Assembly (NCBI GenBank): GCA_009809945.1
Contig: WTPW01000016.1
Location: forward strand, 619,439 to 683,438
DNA: 64,000 nt
Source: Gigaspora margarita
Lineage: Eukaryota > Glomeromycota > Glomeromycetes > Diversisporales > Gigasporaceae
Direction: 5' to 3'
Numbering within the stretch: the stretch's first letter is position 1; the number at the start of each line of letters is the position of its first letter. Both the position numbers and the translations under genes were made by a program. Shown piece by piece: positions 11,441 to 21,885 of the stretch. A model generated the notes under the pieces. It worked only from the letters and a program-made list of their open reading frames with translations. It was not told the origin of the DNA and searched no databases.

Positions 11441-12112
11441 ACCTCTGAACCCTTACTAAAACTTATAAAAGATTCTTTAGCCCATATACTTAGCCCTAAC
11501 AAACTTGAAATCTCTAATTTAGTTGCTAAGAACCTTTATACTCAAATTATAAATTTGGATAACTTCCAAATTCATCAACTTTCTAATATACCCTCTCTGT
11601 TTTCTACTCTATCTGGTTTTATACCTCTAGATATTATTTCTACTTTATATGAATTTACTTCATCTTCTAAATCTGCCTGCTCTCTTACTATTTCACTTCT
11701 ACTTCATATCAACCAACAAATTTATACAAATATTTGGATTCCATACTGCATTTCTAGATCTCAAAATCAAGAGTTACACTCTCAANCNTTATCNTCTTCT
11801 TCTAATATATCNCTTGTACCAAATTCTNCAAATAATTTACAAGATAATAGTAACCATATTTCCACTATATTACTGCACAAAATTGATACTTGGTTGTACA
11901 AATGGATTAAATTTTCTACACCTCCATCTGATATTTTTACATATACCCAAATCTAGGTGAGCCTTGGCCACTCTGGTAGGTTTAGGCCACAGATAAGTAT
12001 TTAGGTTTACTTTATATATATCTGAGTTTTTATTCTTAGCATTAAATTTAAAAAAATGAAATTTCTTTCTGTACTGTAAAAAGATTTTATTAAATTTAAT
12101 AAAGATAAAAGC

Positions 12113-12177
12113 AAGGTCTCACCTTTAATATTTAAAAAAAAAAATTTTGATAAGGGTAGTGATAGATATTATTTTAC
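12113..12177. other. Junction after the LINE 3' end
   Basis: A-rich sequence after the AATAAA signal, ending in a run of 11 A near 12134. It probably contains the LINE tail, but no target-site duplication could be matched with certainty. Confidence 0.35.
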
Positions 12178-12806
12178 TATCCCTTAAACTAACAGATTTA
12201 GTATACAAATTTGTATGCTAAAATATTTTGAAGAAAATTGGGCTTGAAAAAAATTTTTTTATGAACCTTTTATTCTAATTGGTTGTAGTAATTCTTCAAG
12301 ACCCAAGTTACATAGCACACCTGCATCTACAGTGTGAAATACTTTATATAACCTAATTAGAAGGTACAAACTTACACGATAGCTAAAAAATAGGTTGTTT
12401 TACCTATACTTTTGAGCCATCTTATTTCTTTAACATCATCTCAAAAAATTAATTATATGAAGCTGGTCATGAAAATTCTTTGATCAACTTTAAAGTTATA
12501 TTATAAAAGTGATCTCTGCACGGCGATTGTAAAAAATCTTTATAAGTATCACGTGAAAATGCCTTTTTTAGTATTAAATTTGGGCACAAAGATCCTATTA
12601 CAGTCAATACTAATTAATTAATTTTTGGAGTATTGATAAAAAAATTTTATGAACTAAGAACTATATAGTAATCAAAACGTGGCATTCTTTTATTTTAGCT
12701 TAGAAAATAGGAGGGTGTAGCTTAATAAATTTAGAGTAAATGCACAAAAACAGGTCAAAAATCATTTTAGCATACAAATTTGTATGCTAGACAGTTTAAG
12801 GGATAA
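12178..12806. mobile_element. DNA transposon remnant with ~45-bp inverted ends
   Basis: The left end TATCCCTTAAACT...ATACAAATTTGTATGC pairs with the right end GCATACAAATTTGTATGC...AGTTTAAGGGATA. The arms differ by a short indel. The interior is AT-rich and has no transposase. Exact termini and TSD are uncertain. Confidence 0.6.
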
Positions 12807-12859
12807 GGTACTCCTCTCTACTACATAAGACAATTCTGATTGGTTGATTTAAAAAATCT

Positions 12860-14110
12860 CAATTATCAAAATTTTATTAATATAGTATAATTTTGAGCTC
12901 TAAATATAGTTAAATACTTATAATTATATACTAAAATAATATATTTTTAGTGCTATGAAAGTTTATTTAGTAGCCAAAGGTATATTTCATTAGTAAAATA
13001 TTGCATGATGCAGAATGTTTTATAGTTTTATTAATAAAAATATAGAAAATTCTGCGTTATACAAAATTTTACTAATAAATTATAAATTTTGGCTCTAAAT
13101 AAACTTGTTTAAAACCAAAAAATATGTTATTTCAGTATACATTCTTTTAAATTTCTTAATTTTTCAAATAAAGATAAGCAAAATTGTATTTTTGATAAAA
13201 TTTACCAATATTACTCATCTTTATTTCAAAAATTAAAAAAATTAAATAATTATATACTAAAATAATACACTGTAGTTTTTAGTGCTAAACAAGTTTACTT
13301 AGAGCTTAAAGTTATAATTCATTAGTAAAATTTTGTATAATGCTAAAAATTCTGCATCCTGCAAAATTTTACTAATTAATTATAACTTTGATTTCTAAGT
13401 AAACTTTTTTAGCACTTAAAACTACATTATTCTGGCATATAATTGTTTAATTGTTTTAATTTTTGAAATAAAGATGAGTAATATTGGTAAATTTTTATCA
13501 AAACTATAATTTTGCTCATCTTAATTTAAAATTCAAAAAATCAAAAGAACTTATACTGAAAAAATGTATTTTTTAGTGCTGAACAAGTTTACTTGGAGTT
13601 CAAAATTATATTATATTAGTACAATTTTGCAGAATGCAGAATTTTCTATATTTTTATTAATAAAACTATAGAAAATTCTTTATTCTGCATAATTTTGCTA
13701 ATATATTATAATTTTGAACTCTAAGTAAACTTGTTCAATAAAAAACACTATTTTAGTATATATTCTTTTGATTTTCTTAATTTTTCAAATAAAGATGAGC
13801 AATATTACATTTTGATGAAAATTTACTAATTTTACTTATCTTAACTTAATAAATTAAAAAAATAAATAATTATATACCCGAAGTAATGTAATTTTTAGTG
13901 CTGAACAAGATTACTTAGAGCTCAAAGTTATAATTAATTAGTAAAATTTTGCATTATACAGAATTTTCTAAATTTTTATTAATAAAAATATAGAAAATTT
14001 AGCATCATGCAAAATTCTATTAATGAATTATAGTTTTTAGCGCTAATTAAACTTGTTCAGTACTCAAAAATATACTAGTATAATAAATATTTGTATTTTA
14101 TACAAGTTTA
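12860..14110. repeat. Tandem array of ~310-bp palindromic units (array 2)
   Basis: AACAAGTTTACTTAGAGC-like words recur at about 13293, 13588 and 13906. Their reverse complements (TAAGTAAACTTGTT) recur at about 13095, 13390, 13725 and 14045. Each unit contains two palindrome centres, one near a TGCAGAATT/AATTCTGCA pair and one near ATTACTCATC. It shares this architecture and key words with array 1. Confidence 0.65.
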
Positions 14111-14261
14111 ATTAATGCTCAAAGTTTTAATCTATTAGTGATATATATATAATTATATATATTATATATGTGTAATATAAGATGTTGACTCACCCTTACC
14201 CTAAAATATTATGTAATATCTGTTACCATTTTAACTGAATAAAAAAAAAAAGGAAAAGAAA

Positions 14262-14392
14262 AAATTTTTAAAAAGTATATTTTTTGAAAAAAATTTTTTA
14301 GAAAAGTATTTTTTCTTGAAAAAAATTTTTTAAAAATAGTATTTTTTTTTGAAAAAAATTTTTAAATAAATATTTTTTTGAAAAAAATTGTT
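14262..14392. repeat. Minisatellite, four ~33-bp copies
   Basis: Four imperfect copies of GTATTTTTTTGAAAAAAATT followed by a T/A run. Each copy is itself nearly palindromic. Confidence 0.7.
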
Positions 14393-14499
14393 ATATTTGA
14401 CAGTTGGCTAAAATTTATTGAATATTAAAGCTTATATGTAAAATATGGTTAATTAGCTCTAATAAAAAGTGGATAAAAATTTTAAGAAGTTTATATTAA

Positions 14500-14648
14500 A
14501 GCTAATATAATCTCTATATATATTGTTTGGGGTCCTGTTCAAATCCCACTAGTAATGTTTTGAAAAAAAAAAAATAGACCTGTATTTTAGTAACTGCTTT
14601 TTAACAATTAGTCAGGTATATTATTGTAGCCTTGGTTCACTATCTTGT
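14500..14648 (+). repeat. Head fragment of tRNA-headed dispersed repeat
   Basis: GGTCCTGTTCAAATCCCACT, then AGACCTGTATTTTAGTAACT and TTGTAGCCTTGGTTCACT, match the head of the repeat at 51500-51605 with about 75% identity by eye. It is cut off at 14648 by the next repeat. Confidence 0.6.
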
Positions 14649-14649
14649 A

Positions 14650-14860
14650 GGACTCCGAAGTCCAGGTCCAGTCTGGTTCAGGTCCAGTTGAACCCAGACT
14701 TGAACTCAAACTTGAACCATAAATTTTAAAATTTTCAAACCCGACTTGGACCCAAACTTAAACTACCAAACTCGACTGGGCTCAAACATAATTATAGGTT
14801 CAGTCTGGGTCCAGTTTGAAGTTTGCAAACCTGTCTGGGTCCAGAATATTACCCCGCAGT
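14650..14860. repeat. CAGACTC/GGTCCAG-rich inverted repeat
   Basis: Alternating GGTCCAGTCTGG and CCAGACTTGAAC words form an imperfect inverted repeat. Relatives are at 21690, 23787 and 34230. The left end TAGGACTCCG resembles hAT-type MITE ends, but the right end is unclear. Confidence 0.5.
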
Positions 14861-15299
14861 AAAAATAAGAGTGTTATTTAGTGCTTTAATAGGGCTATTC
14901 GATTAAATTCAGATCTTATTTGGTGTATCTAGATGATAATCAGAATTCAATTATTGAATTCAGTTTCTATATAAGCACAAAGTGCTATTATTTTACTCAT
15001 TACATTCACGAATTTGGCTAAAAATGCTAATATTTCAAATATCTAACAAAATGAAATGCCAATTTCAAATTTAATAAATTAACAAAAAACACGTCAGACA
15101 AATGCAATGAGCTATTCGAAATATATTTAATATTTGTGTATCAAAATATTAAGATCAAATTTAGTGTAAGAAGTTTTTTAACAAATTAATATAAGTTTTT
15201 TTTTTTAGTTGTTACTAGTGATTTGACCTGGGTGGGTATCATCTGATAATTATTCAGATAAATGCTATCCGAATTTGAACTCTAGATAAGTTAATCAGG
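14861..15299. other. Intergenic DNA with loose inverted repeats
   Basis: Contains ATTCAATTATTGAATTCAG and ATCTGATAATTATTCAGATA small palindromes. No gene or clean element is seen. Confidence 0.35.
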
Positions 15300-15807
15300 A
15301 TAAACTCAAAACAGCCAAACAGTATCTTGCCAGACAGGATATTAATATTTCTTTTGCTCAGTTTTTTATTAAGCAACTTGAAAATGCAAAAAATGTTTCT
15401 AAAACATATTTGTATAAATGGAAATCTTTCTTGAGTAGCTTACTGACAAACAAATTGATCTCCAATTGCAGTGTCTTGTTAAATTTAGGAAAGAATTTTA
15501 TGAACCTATTTACAAGTTCATAACTGGTTATAATCCAATTCCACAAATTTATAAAGAAAATCAAAAGATAATACTTCCTCTAGGAAATCGTGCTTATGAA
15601 ATGCCAGATAAAATGGTAATCTGGATTAAAGACCTTCAAGGCTGCTCAGATACATTTATGAATTATTTGATAAAGAATTGGCTGATGCTAAGCATGAATT
15701 AAATACTACAAATTTTGAGAATTTTTGTGATTTATTACATGATGGTGCAGAAAATGCATTAAATGGTTTATTAAATGGATGGAATCTTGGGTTCACTTAC
15801 TATTATG
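15300..15807 (+). pseudogene. 5' part of an unidentified broken gene, cut by the pogo element
   Basis: Protein-like blocks in changing frames: KTAKQYLARQDINISFAQFF, then FRKEFYEPIYKFITGYNPI with EMPDKMVIWIKDLQGCSDTF, then ADAKHELNTTNFENFCDLLH and LNGLLNGWNLGFTYYYV. At least two frame changes separate them. The coding trace stops at 15807, where a 2.66-kb transposon begins, and resumes at 18474. I do not recognise a domain. It reads like one of the multicopy orphan genes of this genome. A hAT-type transposase relation is possible only from the far C-terminal block. Confidence 0.6.
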
Positions 15808-15809
15808 TA

Positions 15810-18471
15810 AGGTAAATATAGGTATTTTGACAAAATTAAAGTTGCTACTATTTAAACTCTTTATTTTTAGTAAAGATATATATATATATATATTCACAAA
15901 CTATGCTTAATTTGGAATAAATTCAGTTATGAAAATAGGGTATGATAACCTATTTAGGAATTACTATGATCAAAACAATCTAGCTATAAAAAATTTGATC
16001 TTTAAGAGGTAGGGGGTATTTTGATAAATTCGATTTTTTTCCTTTCAACTGTTTGCATCATTGATGCTCTTATTTTTTTGCCTTTTTCATTCCAGTTCTT
16101 TTTTTTTCTTTCCTGTTCTTCCTTTTTTTGTTTTCTTTCTTTCTTTTTTGTTTCTGTTCTTTCTTTTTTTGTGCTTGATCTAATTGCCACACAGCTTTTT
16201 TTTGGGCTGCTGCTTCTTTCTTCTGGTTTTTCTTTGCAATCTTCCTTTTGGCCTTCTTATTTACCTTTTTCAAATGCTGCAAGCTTTCTTCGTTGGTAAG
16301 TAATCGTGCAAAAGAAAGCATTTTTCTCCTTTTTGGAGTGGGCTGCACAGATTCAGAATGGTTTTCTGAAGATGTTTTTGGAATTTCAGATCGTGAGGTA
16401 TGAGAAATCATATACTTGAGAACTGAGCCCAAAGATGATGTCCCAGGACTTTTATAAGATTCTAATTCTTCTTTTATAAGTGCAAGTTGGTTTGTTAGTG
16501 ATTCATTTTCAGTTTTAAGTAAATTATTTTCTTCATTTAACTGGATAATGTTCGAGCAGGTAGAATAAAAATTATGACTAGACAATTGTAGCAGCTGAGA
16601 AGGTTTAGTAGATTGTAGAGAAGATGAACTATGTGAAGGTGCAACAATATTGAATCTTTCTGTTACTAGTGAAGGGTCTAAATGATTTGGGTTAATGGCA
16701 TCAGGATTAAAGGACCATATTTCTGTGCCTCTAAAAGCATTACAAATTGCTGCTAGTGTGTAAGTTTCGATATGTGCAAGTCCAAATACTTTCACGAAAG
16801 TATATTTGTTTATGAGTTTTTGGTTGTATTGTGATATTTATCACTTTTTTTTTGTATTGCCTCTTTAGATTCACAAAAAGAATTTCGCATAGCTGTAGAA
16901 TGTGTGTTGTGTAAGGAGGAAGTGCGTATAGAAGAATGCTATTTTTTGAACAAAAATCTATACTCGTATAGCTCACATGGCTTTTGTGGCCATTGAGTAT
17001 CAATAACACTGAATGAATGGGTGGGATTGAGCTAAAACAATGATTTAGGTACATTTGAAATAGGTTTTCATGCATGTCCCTGAGTCTGTGAAGCCCATCA
17101 TGGTTCCAGAAGGTGCGCCTTCCAATAGCCTGGGATTTGCACAAATACCTTTATAAATAAGCAAGGGTGGAATGCACATTCCAGCAGCTGATATTATTGA
17201 TACAGCTGAAACATGCTTATCCGAAGTTCTGTGTGCAACTTTGTGAACTTGACGGGCACCTTTCTTTGCAATAACTTTTTCTAACTTAGATGAAAGGATA
17301 AACCCAGTCTCATCTATATTCCAAATTTGCATAGAGGTATCTATTATATGTTTAAGCTTTTTGAAATAGTCTCTAACAATAGTTGCATTGGCCCTTTGCG
17401 CATGGGCTTCGAATAATTCTTGGAAAGTACAAAATGACAACTCAGGTTGATTTTTTATAAAATGAGCCCACCAATTTTGATCTGGCCCTTTTTCACTAAA
17501 TAGGTGTAGGTGTTTATTTTGATGCATAATTTCCATTATGCAATGGTTGACTCCAGACTTAGTTAACCTGAACCCAAGCTTTTGCATATTAATGCAATAG
17601 CTGACTAGCTGCTTCTCCTCATGGTTAGTAAGAATAGAGGATGGACCTTGACAGTTCAAAGGTCCACCATTTTTAACTGCACGTCAAAGGGTGGCTTCTA
17701 AAAGCCCAAAATCCTTTGCTACTCTATTTACACTTGGGGATTTTGTACCTGGTGTATAATTTTCAAGTTCTTGAAGTGCTGCACAAATTGTATCATGATG
17801 ATTAATATAAGAAACTTGTGGCATATTCTTTATTTTTAATAAAAATAAAATAACTCAGTACATATGGCAAATGATATAAATCAAACTGAAGAACTAATAT
17901 AATTAAGACAATATGAAGTTTATGTGTTAATTCAATTATTATAATTATGATTTGATTGTAATTCAAATTATCTTTATCCACTATAAAAAGATGATGAATC
18001 TTAAGATTATATAGCGCGAAACATCTGTTGTTTTTAAAAATTAATGTGTCTTTCAAAATATTTGTCAAAATTGCCATTTGTCAAAAACCCCCATTGCTAT
18101 ACATTTATGATTTTTTTATTTTATTAATGAAAATTATCTAATTTGTACCAAAATTTAAAATATACATAAATTAATACTATGAACAACTTTAATTAATAAA
18201 TGATGACAGGTTTATTTAAAGAAAAAACTTGTTTTAAACATGTCACAATCAATTTTTTATACAAATTTCAGAAAAAAAACTGATTTAAATTATGTTATCT
18301 TGTGCTACATAAAGCAAAATTAAATTATTTTTGTACTATTTGATTTGTCTTAGTAAGGTGAATTGAATAGTAAAAAAATTGGTTGGGTTTGACCCTTGTG
18401 TTACAATATATTAGCTGTTATTTCTTAATTTATCAAAATACTTCTATTCGTCAAAATACCCATATTTACCT
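15810..18471 (-). mobile_element. Pogo-like DNA transposon, 2.66 kb
   Basis: The terminal repeats AGGTAAATATAGGTATTTTG (left) and the inverse of CAAAATACCCATATTTACCT (right) match at all but one base over about 22 bp and lie between TA at 15808-15809 and 18472-18473. A second GGGGGTATTTTGA-like subterminal pair lies near 16014 and 18090. The element carries one minus-strand transposase gene. TA duplication plus psq-HTH and a DDE transposase is the known pogo/Tigger/Fot layout. Confidence 0.85.
16070..17824 (-). pseudogene. Pogo-like transposase, broken
   Basis: Starts at MPQVSYINHHDTI (ATG at 17824-17822). A psq-type helix-turn-helix follows (TPGTKSPSVNRVAKDFGLL), then a CENP-B-like HTH (ANWWAHFIKN region), then the DDE core. 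The first Asp is in IWNIDETGF. The second block reads LILNGHKSHV, with Asn where Asp is expected. The third reads LPPYTTHILQLCEILF where PLD is usual. After AFRGTEIWSFNPDAINP comes a Ser-rich, coiled and strongly Lys-rich tail ending at 16070. There is an in-frame TGA in the first HTH (CTT-TGA-CGT, position of an Arg, so CGA to TGA is likely) and at least two frame changes (near 17100 and 16780). The loss of two of three catalytic acids says the copy is dead. Confidence 0.8.
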
Positions 18472-18473
18472 TA

Positions 18474-18960
18474 TCTGTCAATTAGGTAGAAAAAATGGAT
18501 CTGAATTTGCTCATGCATTTCTAAAAGTATTTTTTCCTGGAACTCTTCAAAATAACAATCTATAACAGAGTATCCGCATATTGAAAATTAAAAATGGACT
18601 TATCTAATAGATGTACAACAATATTGGGATTGTTTAAAGAGTTAAATCATCTGAACTTATTTAAAAAATTCAGGCTTTTGCAAATTCTAATATAGCAAAT
18701 CCAGAAAAATTTCCTCTTGTATATGAGTTTCTTAAATTTCACATTTGGAATATTGCAATACATCAACAGCAGTTAGAGGGACTATTCAATTGTTATGAAA
18801 TGAAAATTTATCCAAATATGGATATTTATCTGCAAGAATCACAGATTCAGCTTAGTGGATTGGATGGTGGAATTCAAGAAATTTCTCAAAGTGATTTATG
18901 AAATATTTGCCAAAAATTTAGCATTGAATAAGGCATTAGAAAATTATATTGAAACTTCTA
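18474..18960 (+). pseudogene. 3' part of the unidentified gene split by the pogo element
   Basis: Resumes directly after the TA duplication: CQLGRKNGSEFAHAFLKVFF, then further blocks FPLVYEFLKFHIWNIAIHQQ and QLEGLFNCYEMKIYPNMDIY with stops between. The x-x-P-L-x-x-F...HQQQLEGLF pattern faintly resembles the C-terminal dimerisation region of hAT transposases, but this is a weak inference. Together with 15300-15807 it is one decayed gene. Confidence 0.55.
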
Positions 18961-20455
18961 GAAAAGAAAAGGTGCATAAAATTCTTAATAATTTTATTTT
19001 GTGGCAACATAAAAAATAAACAATATTCGCAATGTAGTAGAATTGGGTTTTTTATATTACAGAAAAGTATTAAAAACATATATTTAGCAATCTAAGTAAA
19101 AAGCCTAATTTCGCTAATCTACAAAGATGGATTGATAATATGAAATTATTTGTGAAATAAATAGCTACTATAGTTGTTATATAAGTAATGGGAATAGAAA
19201 GCCTGTAAAAATTAATTTTTAACTACCATTTTATCAGATTTTGCTTTAAAAAATCTGATAAATAATTTTGATTATAAAAATAATTCCTACTTTTTAGTTG
19301 TACAATTTCAGTCATATATAATTATTATAAAATAATTTTTCAGGAACTGAGTCTGATAAAACAAAAGTTAATAAATCAATGTTACAGATTTTATATTCCT
19401 GTCATTCACATACAACAACTGTTTTAACAACAGGTCTTACTATATTTATCATCACATGGTCTAATGCTAATATTTGTTATAATCACAATTCAAAGTTTTA
19501 ACAGCTAACTAGAGAAATAAAGATAGTAGTTTTTTTGACAATTGAAAGAATTAGTATAAAGCTAAGTATAAATTATTTGAATGATACAAAAAACAATATT
19601 ATCTTATTACCATGTTAAAAAACTTTTTCATATTTCATATTAGGTCTGATTTGTCAATTCTGAAAAATAATTACATGGATATGAGATTTTATTCTATAAT
19701 TAAATATTATGCTCATTGTGGTGAAAAACTTTTTAAATTGACTTACCTGTTATACTGAAGATAGCAAAAGTGAAAAAATCTAAAAAGCATTTTATACGAT
19801 AGGAAAATACTTAAATAGAATTTTAACATTGTCACTATATAAAGACATATCTTATAAATCAATAAATTTAAAAACTTAAAAAAATATTAAAAACTGAAAG
19901 AGAAATTGAAAGTGTGAAAATCCCAAAATTTTATTAAAAAATCTGTGATCTTCATTATGCTGCTTGCATTATATATGTAATTATACTAATAATTGGCACT
20001 CCAGTGAATGTTGTATTTAACGCAAGCTTACTATAGGAATTTACAGTATGGTACCAGTATGGTATCGATTAGTATATTCACAAATCAATATTATATAAGC
20101 ATATCAGTACAGTACACCCCAAATTTTTAAAATTTGTACCATTCTGATCTAGTATTATATATATTATAGAATTATAGCCAATATATAGTATGGTGCAGGT
20201 TTATTATTCTTGCTCAGATTTTATATTAAACACTCTTTTTATTAGAGATTACGAAGATACATAATAAGAGTAGTGCTCCACTCCTTCACTTTTCTCTCTA
20301 CAAATATATACTATGCTCATAACAACTCTACATATACTCATAACAACTCTACGTATAATATGTGCTTAACAACTCTATGTAAACATGATGTATCATGTGA
20401 CAAAGCATAATTAAGGATCATCAATGCTAAGGTATAGTACTATCTTTTTTTTTAA
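18961..20455. other. AT-rich DNA, no gene recognised
   Basis: Only short stop-rich frames. GTATGGTACCAGTATGGTAT near 20046 and TAGTATGGTGCAGG near 20190 suggest a decayed inverted-repeat element. CATAACAACTCTA repeats three to four times at 20316-20380. Confidence 0.4.
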
Positions 20456-20625
20456 TAGTGAGTCCAAGTCCACGCTTATGGTGCGGCATATTCAACTCAT
20501 TACATAAAACTTCAAATTTTTTAATAGTGAGTTCAAGCCCACACTATGGTACAGCGCATTCAACTCAGTTTTATATGACTACATCAGTGAGTTCAAGCCC
20601 GCGGTGCATTCAACTCATTATACAT
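20456..20625. repeat. Three tandem copies of a ~60-bp unit
   Basis: Each copy contains AGTGAGTYCAAGYCC, then a GGTGCGGCAT-like stretch and ATTCAACTCA. Copies start near 20456, 20526 and 20585. Confidence 0.65.
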
Positions 20626-20646
20626 GACAACAGGCAGGGTGCTAGG

Positions 20647-20824
20647 AGGACCCCAAAATATACATAGATAGGTCAGGTATGAGTTTCTTATTTTTGAGGT
20701 TTTTTATGCAGAGCTTTTCTATTTATAGTATTTTTTGCTTATTTTTGAAGTTTTTTCTGCAGATCTTTTCTTTTTTAGTAACCCTATAATTAACCTGACC
20801 TATCTATATATATTTCGGGTTCCT
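20647..20824. mobile_element. GGACCC-type hAT MITE, copy 1
   Basis: Termini AGGACCCCAAAATATACATA and its inverse (TATATATATTTCGGGTTCCT), sub-ends GATAGGTCAGG/CCTGACCTATC. Siblings are at 26831 and 34537. Here the 8-bp flanks match only 6 of 8 (GTGCTAGG / GCACTAGG). Confidence 0.7.
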
Positions 20825-21689
20825 GCACTAGGTGCTAGGTGCAATAAATAAGAGAGGGCAGGAGGGATGGGAGCCAGATTAGGATCAGAAACTGAAGAGA
20901 ACAAGTGACAAGACAAGCAAAGAAAGAAAGCACTGAGATTCACCATTTACTCCCACATTCAATGTTATACGTTTTGGCTGTCTACAGCCTTTTTTGGCTT
21001 GTCCATATCCAAAATTGTTCAAACATTCAAGATTGTCCAAAGCTTGTCCAGGCTTTAATAATTAATAAATCTATCTAAAAAAACAAATAACTATATATTA
21101 CTTTAGATGCTGAACACATTCAGTTAAAATTAAAATAGATTATCTTAATAAAATTTTAAGTAATTTTACTTTATTTAATTGTCCAAATTTGTCCAAATTT
21201 GTCCAAATCATTGTCCAAAGCTGTCCTGTGACAATACTGCCCACATGTATCTTTATAATCTCTGTGTATCTAAAATTATCACATGCATCTATAATCTCCA
21301 TTGTATACAATCATATACTATTACCTTTTTTATATAAGCCGCAATTTCATATAAGCCACAAATCAGGTTATCCTCGTGATAATAATCCATGCATGACTTC
21401 GTCAACGCATAGGGCTAAAAAATAGCCTGTATTTTGGGTATTTTACTGACCTGTGCATCTATATCATACTGATCAGCAAGGGTGTAAATACCCTTATTCC
21501 ATCCATTCTGCTGTAACCTTTCAATATTTGATTAATTCATAATTTACTATTGTTATTAATCGATATACATTACTATCATAATTACTGTAAACAATTGTTA
21601 ATGAATTTGAATTGTGAAATTGTGATGATATTCTTTATCATAACTTAGTAAATGCTACAAAAAATTGGTCATCCTAAACATAATGGAAT
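20825..21689. other. Repeat-rich spacer with TTGTCCAAA motifs
   Basis: TTGTCCAAATTTGTCC tandem words at 21179-21225 and their kin near 21000-21050 flank an AT-rich core, suggesting a decayed element. No gene is supported. The 78-codon frame at 21189 is part of this repeat. Confidence 0.4.
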
Positions 21690-21885
21690 AGGTTTCAGAC
21701 TTTCAGACCAGACTCAAACTGTCAAACTGAACTCAAACTGGACCCAGACCAAGCCAAAAGTTTGATATTCGGACCCAGACTGAACTAAGTTTAAAATAGT
21801 TTGAGTTTAAGTCCGGTTTGAATTTCAAACTGGACTCAGACTTGCCTAAAGTCTGGCCTTAGTTCAGGTCTGTCAGAACTCTACT
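21690..21885. repeat. CAGACTC-type inverted repeat
   Basis: AGACTTTCAGACCAGACTCA ... CTGGACTCAGACTTGCC and GTCTGGCCTTAG words in both senses. It cuts the 5' side of the dispersed repeat that follows. Confidence 0.5.

Larger units (their letters stand above)
5930..12112 (+). mobile_element. Decayed LINE (Rhizophagus type, with RNase H and CCHC)
   Basis: A near full-length non-LTR retrotransposon on the plus strand. In order it has an N-terminal region (5968-6540), APE-type endonuclease (6600-7245), linker, reverse transcriptase (about 8160-9250), connection region, RNase H (about 10628-11030), a CCHC knuckle (about 11390-11440), a last reading frame ending at 11956, and a 3' UTR with AATAAA near 12100 followed by A-rich DNA. 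The reading frame is interrupted by many stops and frame changes, so no full protein can be made. Several stops look like single transitions: TGG to TAG after RIDYI (7239-7241) and after IDDTL (9112-9114), and CAA to TAA after KRQIW (about 6712). A TAA-flanked MITE interrupts the reverse transcriptase. Isolated single N bases cluster at 6934-7012, 9280-9553 and 11786-11828. Clade assignment (I/Tad-like) is inference. Confidence 0.85.

Noticed and set aside
16021-16299. Plus-strand Phe-rich protein
   Set aside because: It is the complement of the Lys-rich tail of the pogo transposase.
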